A DNA stretch of 64,000 nt, taken from positions 49,752,681 through 49,816,680 of the forward strand of contig NC_063450.1 of assembly GCF_020379485.1 (NCBI RefSeq). The letters run 5' to 3'. The notes under the pieces were generated by a model, which saw nothing but the letters and a program-made list of their open reading frames with translations, was not told the origin of the DNA and made no database searches. The DNA is from Brassica napus (Eukaryota; Streptophyta; Magnoliopsida; Brassicales; Brassicaceae). Below are positions 34,354 through 46,648 of this stretch, in pieces; position 1 is the first letter of the stretch, and each line of letters begins with the position of its first letter. The translations under genes and the position numbers were made by a program.

Positions 34354-37300
34354 TCATACACATAATCTGCAGAGGATACACATACTTAAAACAGAAGATA
34401 AATTTTGTCAATAAATTTGAGGAACGTTTCATTAATTGAACATAGAGAGGAGCAGAATGTACTTTCATAAGCTCTTTTACAACCATGAAGCTCCCATGTT
34501 GTAATAAAATTAACAACTATTATAAAATGATTTTTTCTGAGTAAAATTATCTAGTTACTATCAACAAGAGAAGAGGTAGTCTCTCAGTCTGTTACAGATA
34601 GATGCCAATCCACTTAATTAGAGGAAGCAAACAAAAAGAGAGATCATCACAGATACCAAATATAATGAGAGAGAGAGGTCGCTAACACACCTTCAAATGG
34701 CTATTATCATCAGAACTTGCTGAATAGTCAAAATGGATCTGGATTTTTCCCACAAGTTGATGTCCCGGCTCACGAAATACAGACTCCCAGGAAAGTGAAT
34801 AAGCCTGTATGCATTCTTCATTAGAAACATTTTGAAACGTACTAACAAATGAAAAAGGTACGTAAAATGACTCACGGAAACTTCAGTAACTTTAGCTAGC
34901 GGGACAAGCGCACGCCCAAATTCCTTCCCCTTTGATTCAAATATTTCAACTATCAGATCATCTTCATGACTATCAAGAAAGCTGTTGAAATTCCATGTAC
35001 TTTGTCAGACACCACATAGATGGAAATGGAAGAGAGGAAAGAATGTCAAATATATATAAGTACATACAAAACACGGCCTTCTTCATCGGATCCGGATTGC
35101 ATGATAACGGCGTCATCTACAGTTGAGCTTTTCAATCTTAACCTACACAAGTATTTCTCTGAATGGCAGAATCAAATGGATTAGCCCATATCTATGAACG
35201 TCATCTCACCAAAAAAAAAAAAAACATAAAGCAGTGAAATGGCGAAACATGGAACTACATCTTCCTCACCTCGCCCACACATACTGTATACAGGGGCGGA
35301 CGCACGCACGGAGAGGGTGTGGCACGTGCCACATACTCATTGATATAATAAATCTTGTAAGCATTTGCTTACAAAGATGAAATTGTTCATTTTTTTCGGC
35401 TAAAACGTGCCCTTGTGCCACACCCTAATAACGTTCAAGCCCACTTAACTGTCCTTTGTTCGTTCATTTTTTTTAACACTTACAATCACATGTTCATAAA
35501 TATATTTTTCTTTCTTTTTTCTTTTGTTTTTCGTACCTAAGACTATTCTTTATTCTTACAATTGTTTTTATTTTCTTTTGTCTACTATCATTTTCTTCCA
35601 AAATATATAATTTATTTTGTTCAAACATTAATATATAATTAACAAAACTTTACATGAATTTTACTCTAACAATTAGTTTTATTAAGTTTTTTCTTTTTAA
35701 TTTTAAATTAAAAGAAAAAATAAAATAAATAAAGATCCTATAATGAAACTATTATGTGTAATATATAATTTAATAATATTACTTAAGTGAATATTTAACA
35801 CTATAAAAACTGTTTACTTTTTCTTTGATCTATTTAAAATATAATATGATGTATTATTAAATAATATATAATTAAATTTTATTGGTTATCTAATATAATT
35901 TAATTATTAAATTATATAAAATATTATTATTTATTATGTCTCATGTTAAATTATTTTCTAGATCCGCCCCTGACTGTATATATATATATATATAAGACAT
36001 ATGCTAAGTAAAAGAAAATAACCATTTGCACGAAGATTGATCTTCTTTAGAGCCCGCCATTTAGAAGATATACGTGTTGAGATATTGGAAAAGTGAACCC
36101 GGAGTTTCTCAATCTTTTTCAGCGATGGCTCGACATATAATATACCATTACCCGTTGGAGCTGCATCCAAATCTGTTTTAACACGCCATACTGCAGAAGT
36201 AGACAAGTTCATTTTTTTTTCTATTGGTTATAGGAGGGCAGCAGCCAAATAAGAGCAGATGGAATATGGAATAAAATTTTACCTTGAACCATCATTTTGC
36301 CAATGTTTTTCTTGGGTTTTGGTGCAACTCCCTCGTGCGGAGCTTGTGAAGATTGACTCACCAGCATTTCCTCCTTCGATAGCGAAAGGTGTTCCTTCAC
36401 CCTGTATTCAGTTTCAACCCCCCAAAAACATCTGTTACTCAATAATTACTTTTGAGGCATGTGGATGAAAACATATAATTTGACTTTCAGTTTTGTATAA
36501 AGAAATATAAAATATTTACACTTCAATAATAAACTCACCCGAATGCTTCTCGTAGAAGAGCACATTCGTTTTCCAGAAACATGCGAGCCTCCATGCAACC
36601 CTTTGCCCACGCATGAAGGCAAAGTCGCACACATGCATCGTAGGAAACCACTGCATGCGATGTGCCACGAGCGCTGCTGTATCAAGGTACATAAGAAATA
36701 GAAGGCTCAATCCAACTTGTTTACAAAACTGACTGAAGATAACTATTAGAGATGTATTAGGCCGTATCTCCCTAGAGACCCAGAACTGACTGAAGATAAC
36801 AAAACTGACTGAAGATAACTGACTGAAGATAACTATTAGGCCGTATCTCCCTAGAGACCCAGAAGACTAAAAGAATAGATTTGAAAAGCAAGATAATCTC
36901 GAAATATTATTAGCATATTTACTTAGGAAAATTAACATTATTTAGTATTAGCATTACGTTAATGTTACTGCTATATATATGTGTCTTGTATTTTTTTTAT
37001 CAAACACAACACAATAATATTTATATTCTCCTCCTTCCGTTTATTAAAGATGGATGTTTTGGTGTTTTCACACATATTAAGAAAACACATTAATCATTCA
37101 TCGTTTTTTGAAATTATCAAATTCCAATGCTTTTTAACCAATAGTCTTTTAATAAATCCAATTAATTTTATTGAAATTTGCAATTTTTGTATAGAAAACA
37201 TAAAAAACCTATCTTTGTGAAACAAAATTTTTTTCTAAAACTTTTATCTTTAATGAAACCTAGGGGGTATTATATTTTACATGGTATCAGAAGCTTCTGA

Positions 37301-38061
37301 AACTTGAATACTTGCTGGTTTAATTTTTCCGGATTCCTCTACTGCCAAGGGAATTGGAGGGGCACTCGGAATATAGCTTACTTCTTCAGAAGAGAACTTT
37401 TCATCATTAAGCTCCTGTAATATGAACTAAGATTATGAGAAGATCAGTAAAGAAAAAAAAATCACATCCTTGTTGTTCCACCCATCATTATACAAGTAAA
37501 ACAGAATCAACACAAGCAATTCTTCTCTGATGTCACATACAACCTGTAAACACAAGCTCTAAGAAAGATCATATCCACCACTATATTTTCTTCCAAAATT
37601 AGTGGAAAAAATGCCGGAAAATATTTTTTTATCAATCATTTTATATCTATCATTTTTATTCTTTTATATCTATCATTTTTATTATTAATGCGGAAAAAAT
37701 CATCAAATCAACCATGGTGGATCCAGATTTTAACAGAGAAAGGCTAAACACAAACCATAGTGGGCTCCGTCTGTCCGCGCGCAGCCACGAGAGTCTCCCT
37801 AGAGGATCTCACCTCGGAGCAAATGTAATAAGACGAGCTTCTTACGTGACTACGACCGACGTTACTATACACTCTACTGTTCGCAAGAAACGAATGGAGG
37901 GAGGAGTCGTCGGAATTTGTATACATGTGATATTTGGAAGCTGAACCAGCGGCCTCAGGATCGGTCACTAGGGATCTGGTGACCTGTACAGAAGCTGAGG
38001 ATGATACGTTGCCGTTATGGGCCTTGGGAGCAGGCGAATCTGATACTCTGCTGGAGACCAT
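26600..38061 (-). CDS. Large conserved plant protein, unknown function
   Basis: Long multi-exon gene in the position of Arabidopsis At4g24610, whose product is conserved but uncharacterised. It starts at ATG 38061 ([13 protein letters not shown]); exon 1 is 37756-38061 and exon 2 about 37281-37414. Recognisable later exons include [20 protein letters not shown] (near 36600), [17 protein letters not shown] (near 36370), [18 protein letters not shown] sequence (near 36170) and [20 protein letters not shown] (near 33530). The exon ending [10 protein letters not shown] closes at 32580. The next, [20 protein letters not shown], starts at 27935. The last exon (26600-26749) ends ...[17 protein letters not shown] then [10 protein letters not shown]. 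The intron between 27935 and 32580 is 4.6 kb because of nested transposons; another intron holds a hAT element and another a Stowaway-like MITE. The exons stay open and in order, so the gene may still be functional. Confidence 0.85.
28598..28690 (+). pseudogene. DUF223 (RPA-like OB fold) exon fragment
   Basis: [19 protein letters not shown] continuing to LLSFWEAQ, then a GT donor at 28691. This is the start of the DUF223 OB-fold domain common in RPA-like proteins encoded by plant Helitrons. Only the first 31 residues remain, and the next recognisable exon belongs to enolase. Confidence 0.7.
29084..29528 (+). pseudogene. Captured enolase gene fragment
   Basis: Exons 29084-29200, 29279-29352 and 29439-29528 read [45 protein letters not shown] and [19 protein letters not shown]. 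These match enolase blocks around residues 30-130 (VPSGASTGIYE, DGGSDYLGKGVSKAV, DNFMVxELD, LGANAILAVSLAVCKAGA). Several segments are missing and key spacing is lost. Introns persist between the blocks, so this was copied from genomic DNA, not from mRNA. It cannot encode an active enzyme. Confidence 0.85.
34308..34352. repeat. (TA)n(TG)n microsatellite
   Basis: About 14 TA units followed by about eight TG units, inside an intron of the large minus-strand gene. Confidence 0.9.
35291..35972. mobile_element. hAT-type element (682 bp)
   Basis: Inverted ends CAGGGGCGGA (35291-35300) and TCCGCCCCTG (35963-35972), flanked by a perfect 8-bp duplication ACTGTATA (35283-35290 and 35973-35980). The subterminal region near the left end reads GTGTGGCACGTGCCACA, and a related GTGCCACACCCTAA lies at about 35416. 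The interior is very AT-rich with no transposase. It lies in an intron of the large minus-strand gene. Confidence 0.92.
36735..36865. repeat. Local tandem duplication in intron
   Basis: The phrase GGCCGTATCTCCCTAGAGAC occurs at about 36762 and 36840, and CTGACTGAAGATAAC occurs four times between. This is a small patchwork duplication inside an intron. Confidence 0.8.
37030..37267. mobile_element. Stowaway-like MITE (about 240 bp)
   Basis: The left end CTCCTTCCGTTTATTAAAGATGG and the right end, inverted as CCCCCTAGGTTTCATTAAAGATA, match over about 30 bp with gaps, followed by TA. Exact ends are unclear. It lies in an intron of the large minus-strand gene. Confidence 0.45.
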
Positions 38062-39806
38062 GGTGTGAGTTTGAGTTGCTAAGCTGAACAAACGAACGTC
38101 TTGCTTACGAGGAGATTCCTCAGGGAGTCAGTCACAGATCACGCAGTGGAGGAGACGAAGGAAGCTTAATCAAAAAGCTTTCACGGAGGAGCGAGGGAGA
38201 GAAACGAAGTTTAAATTAAACTTTTGTTTGCTTTTTTTATTTATGTAGTCAAAGTAACCAAATTAGAAGTCAAAGTAACCAAATTAGATTTCTTAAACAT
38301 GGTAACTTTGTTTTGTCAACCATAAAAATGTGACTAATAATTATATTTTCATTTATTGTTTTAATTAAGAGAAACTATTTATTTAATATATATTGAAATT
38401 TCGAAAATAATATCATTGAAATTTTTTTTCATCAATTTCTTTCTTTTAGATTCGATTTTTCTTTACAAAAATAAATAATCTTCATGAACGTGTACTATGT
38501 CTTCGTGAATTTATAAAAAAAAAATTCTAAATTAATGAATGTCTTCATAAACGTTAATCAGATTTCTTGAATATAAACTTGTATGTATATTAAATTTATT
38601 TCTAAATGTATATAGCATTTTCATGAATTTAACTTATATGCATATTTATAAAGATATTATTCAAAATTTACAAAGATATTTTCAAAATGTGTAGCATATT
38701 TTATAAAATTTAGGTATCAAATTCAATAATTTCTTCAGTAAACTTTAGGAAGATGCTATATATATTTCTTGGAATATATTTGTTAATATACATATAATTC
38801 TAGTTTAGTAAAGATTTCATAAATATATATTCATGATGGTGATCATAAATACAAATTAAGAATGTATTTTTCAAATCATGTTTCTGAATATTTTCTAAAT
38901 TATATAAAGATATTATACTTATTCTGGAATATCTTTATAAACTCAAATTAAGAAAGATATAATACACATTCAAGAATGTCTTACTAACTTTTTACAATTA
39001 TCTTTTTTTAGAAGCAAAAATTACTTTGAAAAAAACGTTTTCATGAAAGAAAATTTTAGAATATTTTTAAAATATTTATTTATTTTTATATATCTGAACA
39101 AAAGTATAATTGTCATTTTATGAAACTTAATTTGATCATTTGATTAGTTTGAAAACGATAACTTGTTTTGGGTTATTTGAAACCATTTCTCCACTTTTAG
39201 TTCTCTTTTTAATTTTCAAAATATAGAGAATTCTTTTTTTTTTTTGTTAAAGTTTTGGTAGTTTTTTTTTTAATAAGAAAAAAAGACTACCAAAACTCTG
39301 GCGAAAGCGATTATTTTCAAAAGAAAAACGATCATTCAGCAATATCTTTATACAAAAAGTGGTGTTCAAAAATGGGAAAAAAACAGAAGCAACGTTATAT
39401 TTTGATGTATGTTGTTATGTTAGCTGAAACTAGATGGTTGGTGGGGACAAATCGACTTGTGTCTTGGGTTTTCTTACGGAAGATGCTACAAACATGTAAC
39501 GATTCACTTTGCTTGAGTTGCAATACTCATGAACATTTAACCACACGGAGGAGATTTGTTGAGCATCCCTGACATACCTTTGTTTAGTTTGTTTATAGAG
39601 AGAATCAACGGAAGAACATCTAGAAACGTGTTGAGATCTAAACAAGTGATTGATTGATGAACCCTGCAATGTTTTCAGTACACAAGTGTTTCCTGCTCTT
39701 ATTGCAATCTTTTATTAATATTTCAAAATCATAGACGTTGCAGAAATAAATAAGCAAAACAACAGAACAGAGATTGAGACTCATTTGAGCGTTTGAGAAA
39801 GTTTTC
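38062..39806. other. Intergenic, AT-rich
   Basis: About 1.75 kb. The first 150 bp are probably 5' UTR/promoter of the minus-strand gene, and the last 200 bp are the PGI1 3' UTR. The middle is AT-rich with imperfect repeats such as TCATAAATATATA. No gene is supported. Confidence 0.4.
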
Positions 39807-42800
39807 TTATGCGTACATGTCATCCACATTGCACTCACCAAGGTACACTTTAACACTCCTTGGCGATCCGCAGCTACCTTCAGCTATCAGAACTCTGTCG
39901 TTTGCTGACATGTGAGCTATGATCTTGTATATCATCTCAATCTGCAAATTTCAAAACATACAACTTCTTGATCATGTCCATGCGAAAAGATACAAAGGAT
40001 TTAAACACGTTACTTCTTCAGGAGCATGGCAACGATCAGCTATCTCATCCAGTGTCAATGGCTCTACCGGATCTTTACAACTACAGGCAGAGAAAAGAAG
40101 GATTAATACCTAACTGGTCTCTCCTGATAAGAAGCACACATGGTCTGACTCTTACCTGGCTTCATTAAGAACTGACAATACACGCTTTTGCAGGGCCAGA
40201 ACTTCAGCTGCCGCCTTCTTCCCGGCTTCCACACCTGAACTCGTTGTTGTTTTATAAGATTCAGTACACAAATTTAAGCTGGCAAATCACAAAACATAGA
40301 TTTGGTCGGAATATATATACCAGGTTGGTGGTAAGCATTAATATTGACAAGTGAGGCATACAACCCAACCGCTCTTTCATAGAGAGCTATAATAGCCCCA
40401 ACAGATCTTGGTGTCACTTCCTCGATGGTAACACTAATGGACTCTCTACCGTTTGCATATAAAGCAGATCTAGTTCCCTGCCAAAAATACAAACCAGCTC
40501 ATCAGAGGGGAAGATCATCCAAATACCAGTGTGTAAAGTGTAAATATTGTTCTTGAATCAGACCTGAAGCATCCCAAAGAGGTAGTCACCACAAGTGACA
40601 CCTGGCTCAAGCTCCCAATCATGACCCGGGGGTCTGTCACGTAGCACTTCTATGAAGGTTGCAAAGAAGTTGTGCACACCCTCCCTCAGTTGTTGAATGT
40701 AGCTATAATGAAATTCAACAAAATTAATTAATGGTGCATATAGAGATCCATCATTGCTTTGTCTTGAATAGGAGAACTATATGAATAAAGGAAACTCACG
40801 CGTGCTGATCTGTGCTACCTTTGTTTCCATATACAGTTAACCCTTGATTAACCTGCAAATTTCAAATCATTGTTCCTTGGGTGAAAACTCAACTCAGTCA
40901 TGTGCACAAGTGACTAAGTAAGTAGTCAATATCTAATGGTTTACAGCAATATACAGATCTTAGGACATTTTAATGCTCATGAACTCTCATTTGGGATGCT
41001 GAGGTCTATATTGAAGAAAGAGAATGCTTACAGTGTTACCGTCGAGATCAAACTCCTTTCCTAGTGATTCCATGACCAACTGCTGCAGATACCGGCTAAA
41101 TAGCAATAAGCTATCCTTGTAAGGAAGGATCACCATATCCTGTAAAAAAAAGTGAGTACAAAAGTCAAAAATAAGAAACTCAATCTCCTTGCTAGTCTTA
41201 GACGCTCTTGAAAAAAGTTGAGGAAAATTACTTTGGAACCAACGCCATCAGAAGCCCAGTACCAACACATGGCTAAGAGCGCTGCAGGATTATTCTTGAG
41301 CTGAAATAAAATTTACCCTGGTGAGTAGATTCATCTTCAACAGAACAAGAATGAAGGAGTTCGTTCATACACAAGTAAGACTTACCGAAGTTGTCCTAGT
41401 AGCCTCATCCATTATTGCAGCACCAGCAAGCATCTCTCTAATATCAATTCCCTATACGATGACAGACAGTGCATTAATACACATAAAAGCAACTGATGAT
41501 CCTACCACTAAGTTTAAGCATATATGTATCAGTACTTACCTGAAGTGCAGCTGGAAGGAGACCAACTGCAGACATAACTGATGTTCTTCCACCCACCCAG
41601 TCGTACATAGGAAACCTAGCTAACCAACCTTCAATTCTCGCCGTGTTATCCAGCAACGAGTTTTCTTGTGTTATTGCAACACCCTGCATAGGCATATATA
41701 TCTGCTGAGGAACAAGAGTTGGGCAGAAGTTGAAGCTAAATCATATGCAATATATCTGAAGGTGTCTAAAGATCCATGAGAAGCCAATTTTTGATGAGAC
41801 AACTTATTTAAGATATTTTCCAACTGTGTAGCCATGTTCGAAGAGACATGGATCTCAGCAAAAACAAAAACCTGAGATCAAAACCTGTTTTGCGAAGTTC
41901 AGACCAGCTTCTCGGAATGCCTTCTGTACTTCCAGTAGTCCATTTCTAGTTTCAGGAGTGCCTCCACTCTAAGAAACACATAAGAAACTTAGTCATGCTC
42001 GCCAAAGCATCACATAAACAGCTAGTGCACACTACTGAATAAAGTACACACCTTTGAGATAACAATTACTAAAGTTGAAGCAAGCTCTGGCCCAAGTTGT
42101 GCAATCTGATGATCTATTCCAGCAGGGTCGGTGTTGTCTATGAATCTTATCTATCAACAGTCAAAAGTGAAAAAAAAAAGTCTTAAAGAGCAATGGAGAA
42201 GAAAAGAAGGAAAGCTTTCAATATAGTACCCAACAAGTTTGAATCTTTCAATCAAAAAAGGACCTCAGAAGTCAGAACAATGTTCAATACCTTCAATGGA
42301 GGATTATCAGGAGCCAAGGCCTCAGCAACAAACTGAGGACCAAGAGCTGACCCACCAATCCCCACAGAAAGAATCTGAGTAAAACGAGGAGAAGACGGTG
42401 GCTTTATCTGTCAATGCACAAACCAAAAACTGATTGTGAATCAAAAAGCAAACAAGATTCAGACAAGGTGAGATCAAACAAACACCAAACCTTGCCAGAA
42501 ATTATGTCATCAGCGAAACTACAGATCGAGTCAAGAGTGTTCTCAATCAATGTCTTCAAAGTCGGCTTCGGGACAAGACTAGAGTTCCTAAGCCAGTAGT
42601 GACCAACCATCCTCCCTTCGTCCGGATTCGCTATAGACCCTTTCTCAAGCTCGTCCATAGCCTTGAACGCGGATTTGAACCTATGCTCCATGTCGACCAC
42701 AAACTCATCGGTGAATCCGACGCGGCTGACGTCAAGATACAGCCCGAGGTCCTTCTCCTGGTACAGCCAATCTAGGTACCGCTCCCAGAGCGCATCTGGA

Positions 42801-43018
42801 TCTTTGATCAGCTCCTTCTTGGCAGCGGTGGCGGCGTCCGTGTGAGAAATGTCGGAGCGAGAAGCGGAGAGAGTCAACGGTAGGTGTGTGGGTTTGGAGG
42901 TTTGTGGGAAAGAGAAGGAGTCTCCTCCTCTTGTCGGCGGCGCCGACAATGCTTTGACGGAGAGGGTTTTGGACGGTTTGAGAGAGGAAGAGAAGAGGCC
43001 TGAGAGAGAGGAGGCCAT
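39807..43018 (-). CDS. PGI1: Plastid glucose-6-phosphate isomerase
   Basis: Interconverts fructose 6-phosphate and glucose 6-phosphate in plastids, feeding starch synthesis. Exon 1 is 42491-43018, starting [17 protein letters not shown]. The Ser/Thr-rich, acid-poor N-terminus is a chloroplast transit peptide of roughly 45 residues. Then come [17 protein letters not shown] and [15 protein letters not shown]. The family signature [19 protein letters not shown] is near 41600 and the product ends CNVDDMYA with TAA at 39809-39807. About a dozen further exons lie between. All landmarks are open and in order. In Arabidopsis the gene is At4g24620, the neighbour expected here. The plus-strand frames over exon 1 are shadows. 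Confidence 0.93.
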
Positions 43019-44379
43019 GCTTTGGGGACAGCGATGTTTACGAGAGAGAGGAGAGTGAGAGAAATGAGGTTTTTATTCAGACAGGGTATGTATCTTTTCG
43101 TGTGTGTGTGTTTGTGACTCTTTTGATATTTGGAGGAACCAATGAGAAGGGAAAGAGTTTTGTCCTTTGGTGGAAGTGAACGGTTCTGCTTAGATAACGA
43201 TTCAAGGGAGCTTCATCACTCTCACGACTATGTCTATACCCATTGCTCGAATATCTCTCCACCTTTTGGCATCATATTCTATTTTGACATATGGCCCGCC
43301 ATTTAGAATATTTTGGTAATAAACTAACGCTTGAGTTCCACTTAAAACAAAAATTGTGGAGGTGGTGGTTGTAGTAGACCAATGATTTTCTGATTTTCTA
43401 TTTGGTATTGATATTTTTAGTGAATGTGACCTATGGTTGATTAGTAGAGTCAAGTTTCCCTGGAAAACTTTAGCATTGTAAAACCGTTTGTCCCACAACT
43501 ATATTACCATGTCAAGAAATCGATTTATCAATATGAAGAGTACTTAAAGATCTATGGGGAATACTAGTTAAACAAGCATGAAGAGATTCAGAAGTGGGTT
43601 TGAGAATAGGATTGAGATTTCGGATTTTCAAATCGGTTCCAGAAAATATCCGATAATGGATATAGAAAAATTAATATTCATATAGGATCCAATAGACTTT
43701 CGGTTTGGATCCGAGTCGGTTCCAGTTTCGGGTTGGTTGATAATTACCTTTTAATGACAATTACTTTCTAATAAAAATAATATATGTATTTATAATGTGC
43801 AAAAAAAAAAACAAATTACAAACAAATTGATGTGGTCTAGTGAAATGAAATACAAATAATGTGAAAAGAATTACAGATGAGTGATTTGGTACCTTAAATA
43901 AGTTATGGTTTAAACATGTATCTGATCGGTTTGAGTAAGAACCGGAACCGATACCACGAGTATTCATTACAATACATATCGGATAAACAGACTAGTTGAG
44001 AGTTGGGTGGATGAGTTCCAAGCCGAGATCAAAGTGCTATGATGTCTAACTTGAAGATGTAATGCGGTCTCACCCTCTATTTGATTTTGGAGTAGGTTTC
44101 AGCTCCTATGATGTTAGCTGCTCAATCGTGTTAATCAGATGTTACTTATGTTAATAAGAGAAGTAAACCATGTTTAATCAAATGCATACATAACGGGTTT
44201 ACAAGTACTAGAGTCTAATAGTCCCAATATTTACATAATCATTTACTCTTTTCTTTTTTCTTACTCAAAGACTTTCCCAAGTAAATTGCAACGTTGAGAG
44301 GCACATCAGGAGCCGTAAAATAATAGTTATAGAAAACATGTATACGGCCGAGAGATAGTTTGAGACGGCTAGGAATATT
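43019..44379. other. PGI1 upstream and intergenic DNA
   Basis: Presumed PGI1 promoter and 5' UTR, then unique and repeat-like sequence. From 43600 to 43980 it contains CGGTTCC/GGAACCG-rich ends that resemble a degraded DNA transposon, but I found no target duplication. The genes expected between PGI1 and TAR2 in Arabidopsis are not visible. Confidence 0.4.
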
Positions 44380-44715
44380 ATGACTCACAATAATAAGGCG
44401 CAGCTGAGACGACATTGATGAGACCGGAGACATCATGTGGGCAGAGAGCATAGAGAGCAGCCTGATATAAATGTGTTGACCCAGTGCCAACAACAACGTA
44501 TTGGTCTTATGTTACAACGTTCCAAGCAACCTTATGCATCCTCAGTTCCTCACAAACAACCTCTTAGCCAAGCTCAGGTTCAATAAACCAACAAAGGTTG
44601 TCGTTGTTATCTGAAAAATAGCTGAGAGATTTGCCATTCCAGGTATCACAATTGTCGTCATCTCACCCATTTCTTGCAAGTATATATCTCTCATACACCG
44701 TTGGATCGCCACTGC
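44380..44715 (-). pseudogene. TAR2: Tryptophan aminotransferase-related relic
   Basis: Remnant of an alliinase/TAA1-family aminotransferase; the family makes indole-3-pyruvate for auxin synthesis. Read on the minus strand, it shows GDPTVYERY, EMGEMTTIVIPG, SYFSDNNDNLCWFIEPEL, VVVGTGSTHLYQAALYAL and INVVSAAPYY. All are typical of TAR exon 1-2 and the cofactor-binding region. A TAA stop precedes DQYVVVGTGS, and at least two frame changes separate the blocks. The upstream and downstream exons are absent. Position between PGI1 and MOS1 fits At4g24670. Confidence 0.85.
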
Positions 44716-46648
44716 ATATAATCATTTCAAGGTACATTAATTAAATATATGCGTAATGTCTCTATCAGCGTGGTAATCTCGTCTCCTTTTTACCTTCCAA
44801 CCCCATTTTTATCATTCTCCAACATCTCTAAATTGATACGCCAATGATACAATTCTGAGTTTATAATCGCATAAGATTGTTACCATTCTCCATTTTATCA
44901 TTCTCTTTTCACAAAAAATTCATATTTAATTAGAAAGTTTCTCGAAAACTTTAAAAAATTATACTAAAATTTCCCATTTGAAAGATTCTAATATGAATCT
45001 CTTAATTATTAAAATATTCTTATTTTTGTGAGAATTTAATTTGAGTTTTTTTAGTAAGGATGCCCTGGCCGACTTATGAATGCTATCTATATTATTAAAA
45101 TTGTAGTACATTTGAGAATTGTTTGGAAACATGGATAGCAATATTAAAAAAAATGAGTATAATGTTGTTTTGAAACATAGATAGCAATATATTAATAAAA
45201 AAAGTAATGGACTTATGTTATTAAGACAAATTAGAAGTCTATTATATTATGAGAAATTATCTATTTGAGCTAACTTTAAAATATACGAAAATGGTACAAT
45301 CTAATTACATAATTTAATCTTTATATACATATTTCAAATCAAAAAAATAATTTAAAATTAATTTATATCAAAAATTGATTCAAAATATACATATATTCAA
45401 AATTTTATTTTTACTAAAATATATTTCAATAACTATTATAAAAAATGTTTTCAATATATATAAGAAAAATACAATACAAATCTCAATTTCAAACCAACTT
45501 AAATTATGGTTTTTATATTTCACATTAAGTTTTTAAAATATAATATATGTGATTATTTATACGATGATACGTATAAAATACGATTAATTATATGATGACA
45601 CATATACGATATATAATAGTGACATGAAAAACAAATAGCAACGTGTTTTTGAAAAATTTAGTTTATACTAGAAAATTTAATTATATGATGTACATGAACT
45701 AGAAAATATAGGTTTAAGAAGAAATTGATTTTTAGTTAAAGTATATAAATGGTATGCATATAGTCACCTAAATTAGTATACTTTTGGGTGTGAAATAAGT
45801 TAAATCATTTATTATTATTTATATCTTTACCTTTTACAGATTAGATCAAAAATAAACAAAAAAAAGAAAAGAAGCTGAGTAAAACCGTGCAGCCCCTGAA
45901 CTTCGACGCTTTCTCGTCTTTCAACCAATCCGTTCAACGTTAAGCTTCATCCATCACTTTCTCCGTAGATCCTTCGTTTCATCCTTCATCTCCCTTCTTC
46001 GATTCCATCGATCACCCAGCAGAACCTCCGATCTGCCCCCCTTACTGTTGGATTCTCACGATTTCTAGGGTTTGCGACGTGCCCCCAAGGTATTCGTTTT
46101 TTTTTTTTGTTCAGTTATTTCTCTTCTTCCCAATCTCTTACCGTATTGAAATACGATTAGTGACGAGGCTGTAGAATCTTCAGACTACTAATAAGTTTGT
46201 GTGTCCTTTCGTAGAGTTTGATTGACATTGGTGAATGCATTTTTAGAAAGTTTTCGACTTTTTTGCAATCTATAGCTCATGATTCGTCAAGCAGGTGGAA
46301 ATAAGAATTTGTGTTTCGTATTGGGGAACTTGAACTTGTATAGGCGTGTTACAGCTCGTAGTCTGAGTTATTCTATTTCTTCATTTAGCTCAGTTTGATA
46401 TCTACATGATACTTTTTTTTTTTTTTTGCTTTCTTGTATAATTTGGTAGCTCTTTATATTTTAATTTAAACTGAAGAGAGATGCTAACGAGTCAAGGTTG
46501 ATTCTTTATCATATCAATAGTTCTTCAGAGTCGAGTATGGTTTGATTTTCTTGGGGATTTGAGCTTGAAGTTTCGTCTGGGAACCTAATTCTGCATGTGA
46601 CCTTACAGGTTTCAAAAGGGCTACTTGGATCCTGTAGCTGCTTAAATA
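44716..46648. other. AT-rich DNA and MOS1 5' region
   Basis: Up to about 45830 this is extremely AT-rich DNA without coding signal. From about 45870 a CT-rich leader suggests the MOS1 transcription start, with a 5' UTR intron before the ATG at 46649. Confidence 0.45.

Noticed and set aside
38220..39250. AT-rich region as a possible Helitron or MITE
   Set aside because: I found no hairpin plus CTAG end, inverted repeats or target duplications.
44239..44496. An 85-codon minus-strand frame as a gene
   Set aside because: It is out of frame with the TAR-like homology it overlaps; the homology shows a broken gene.
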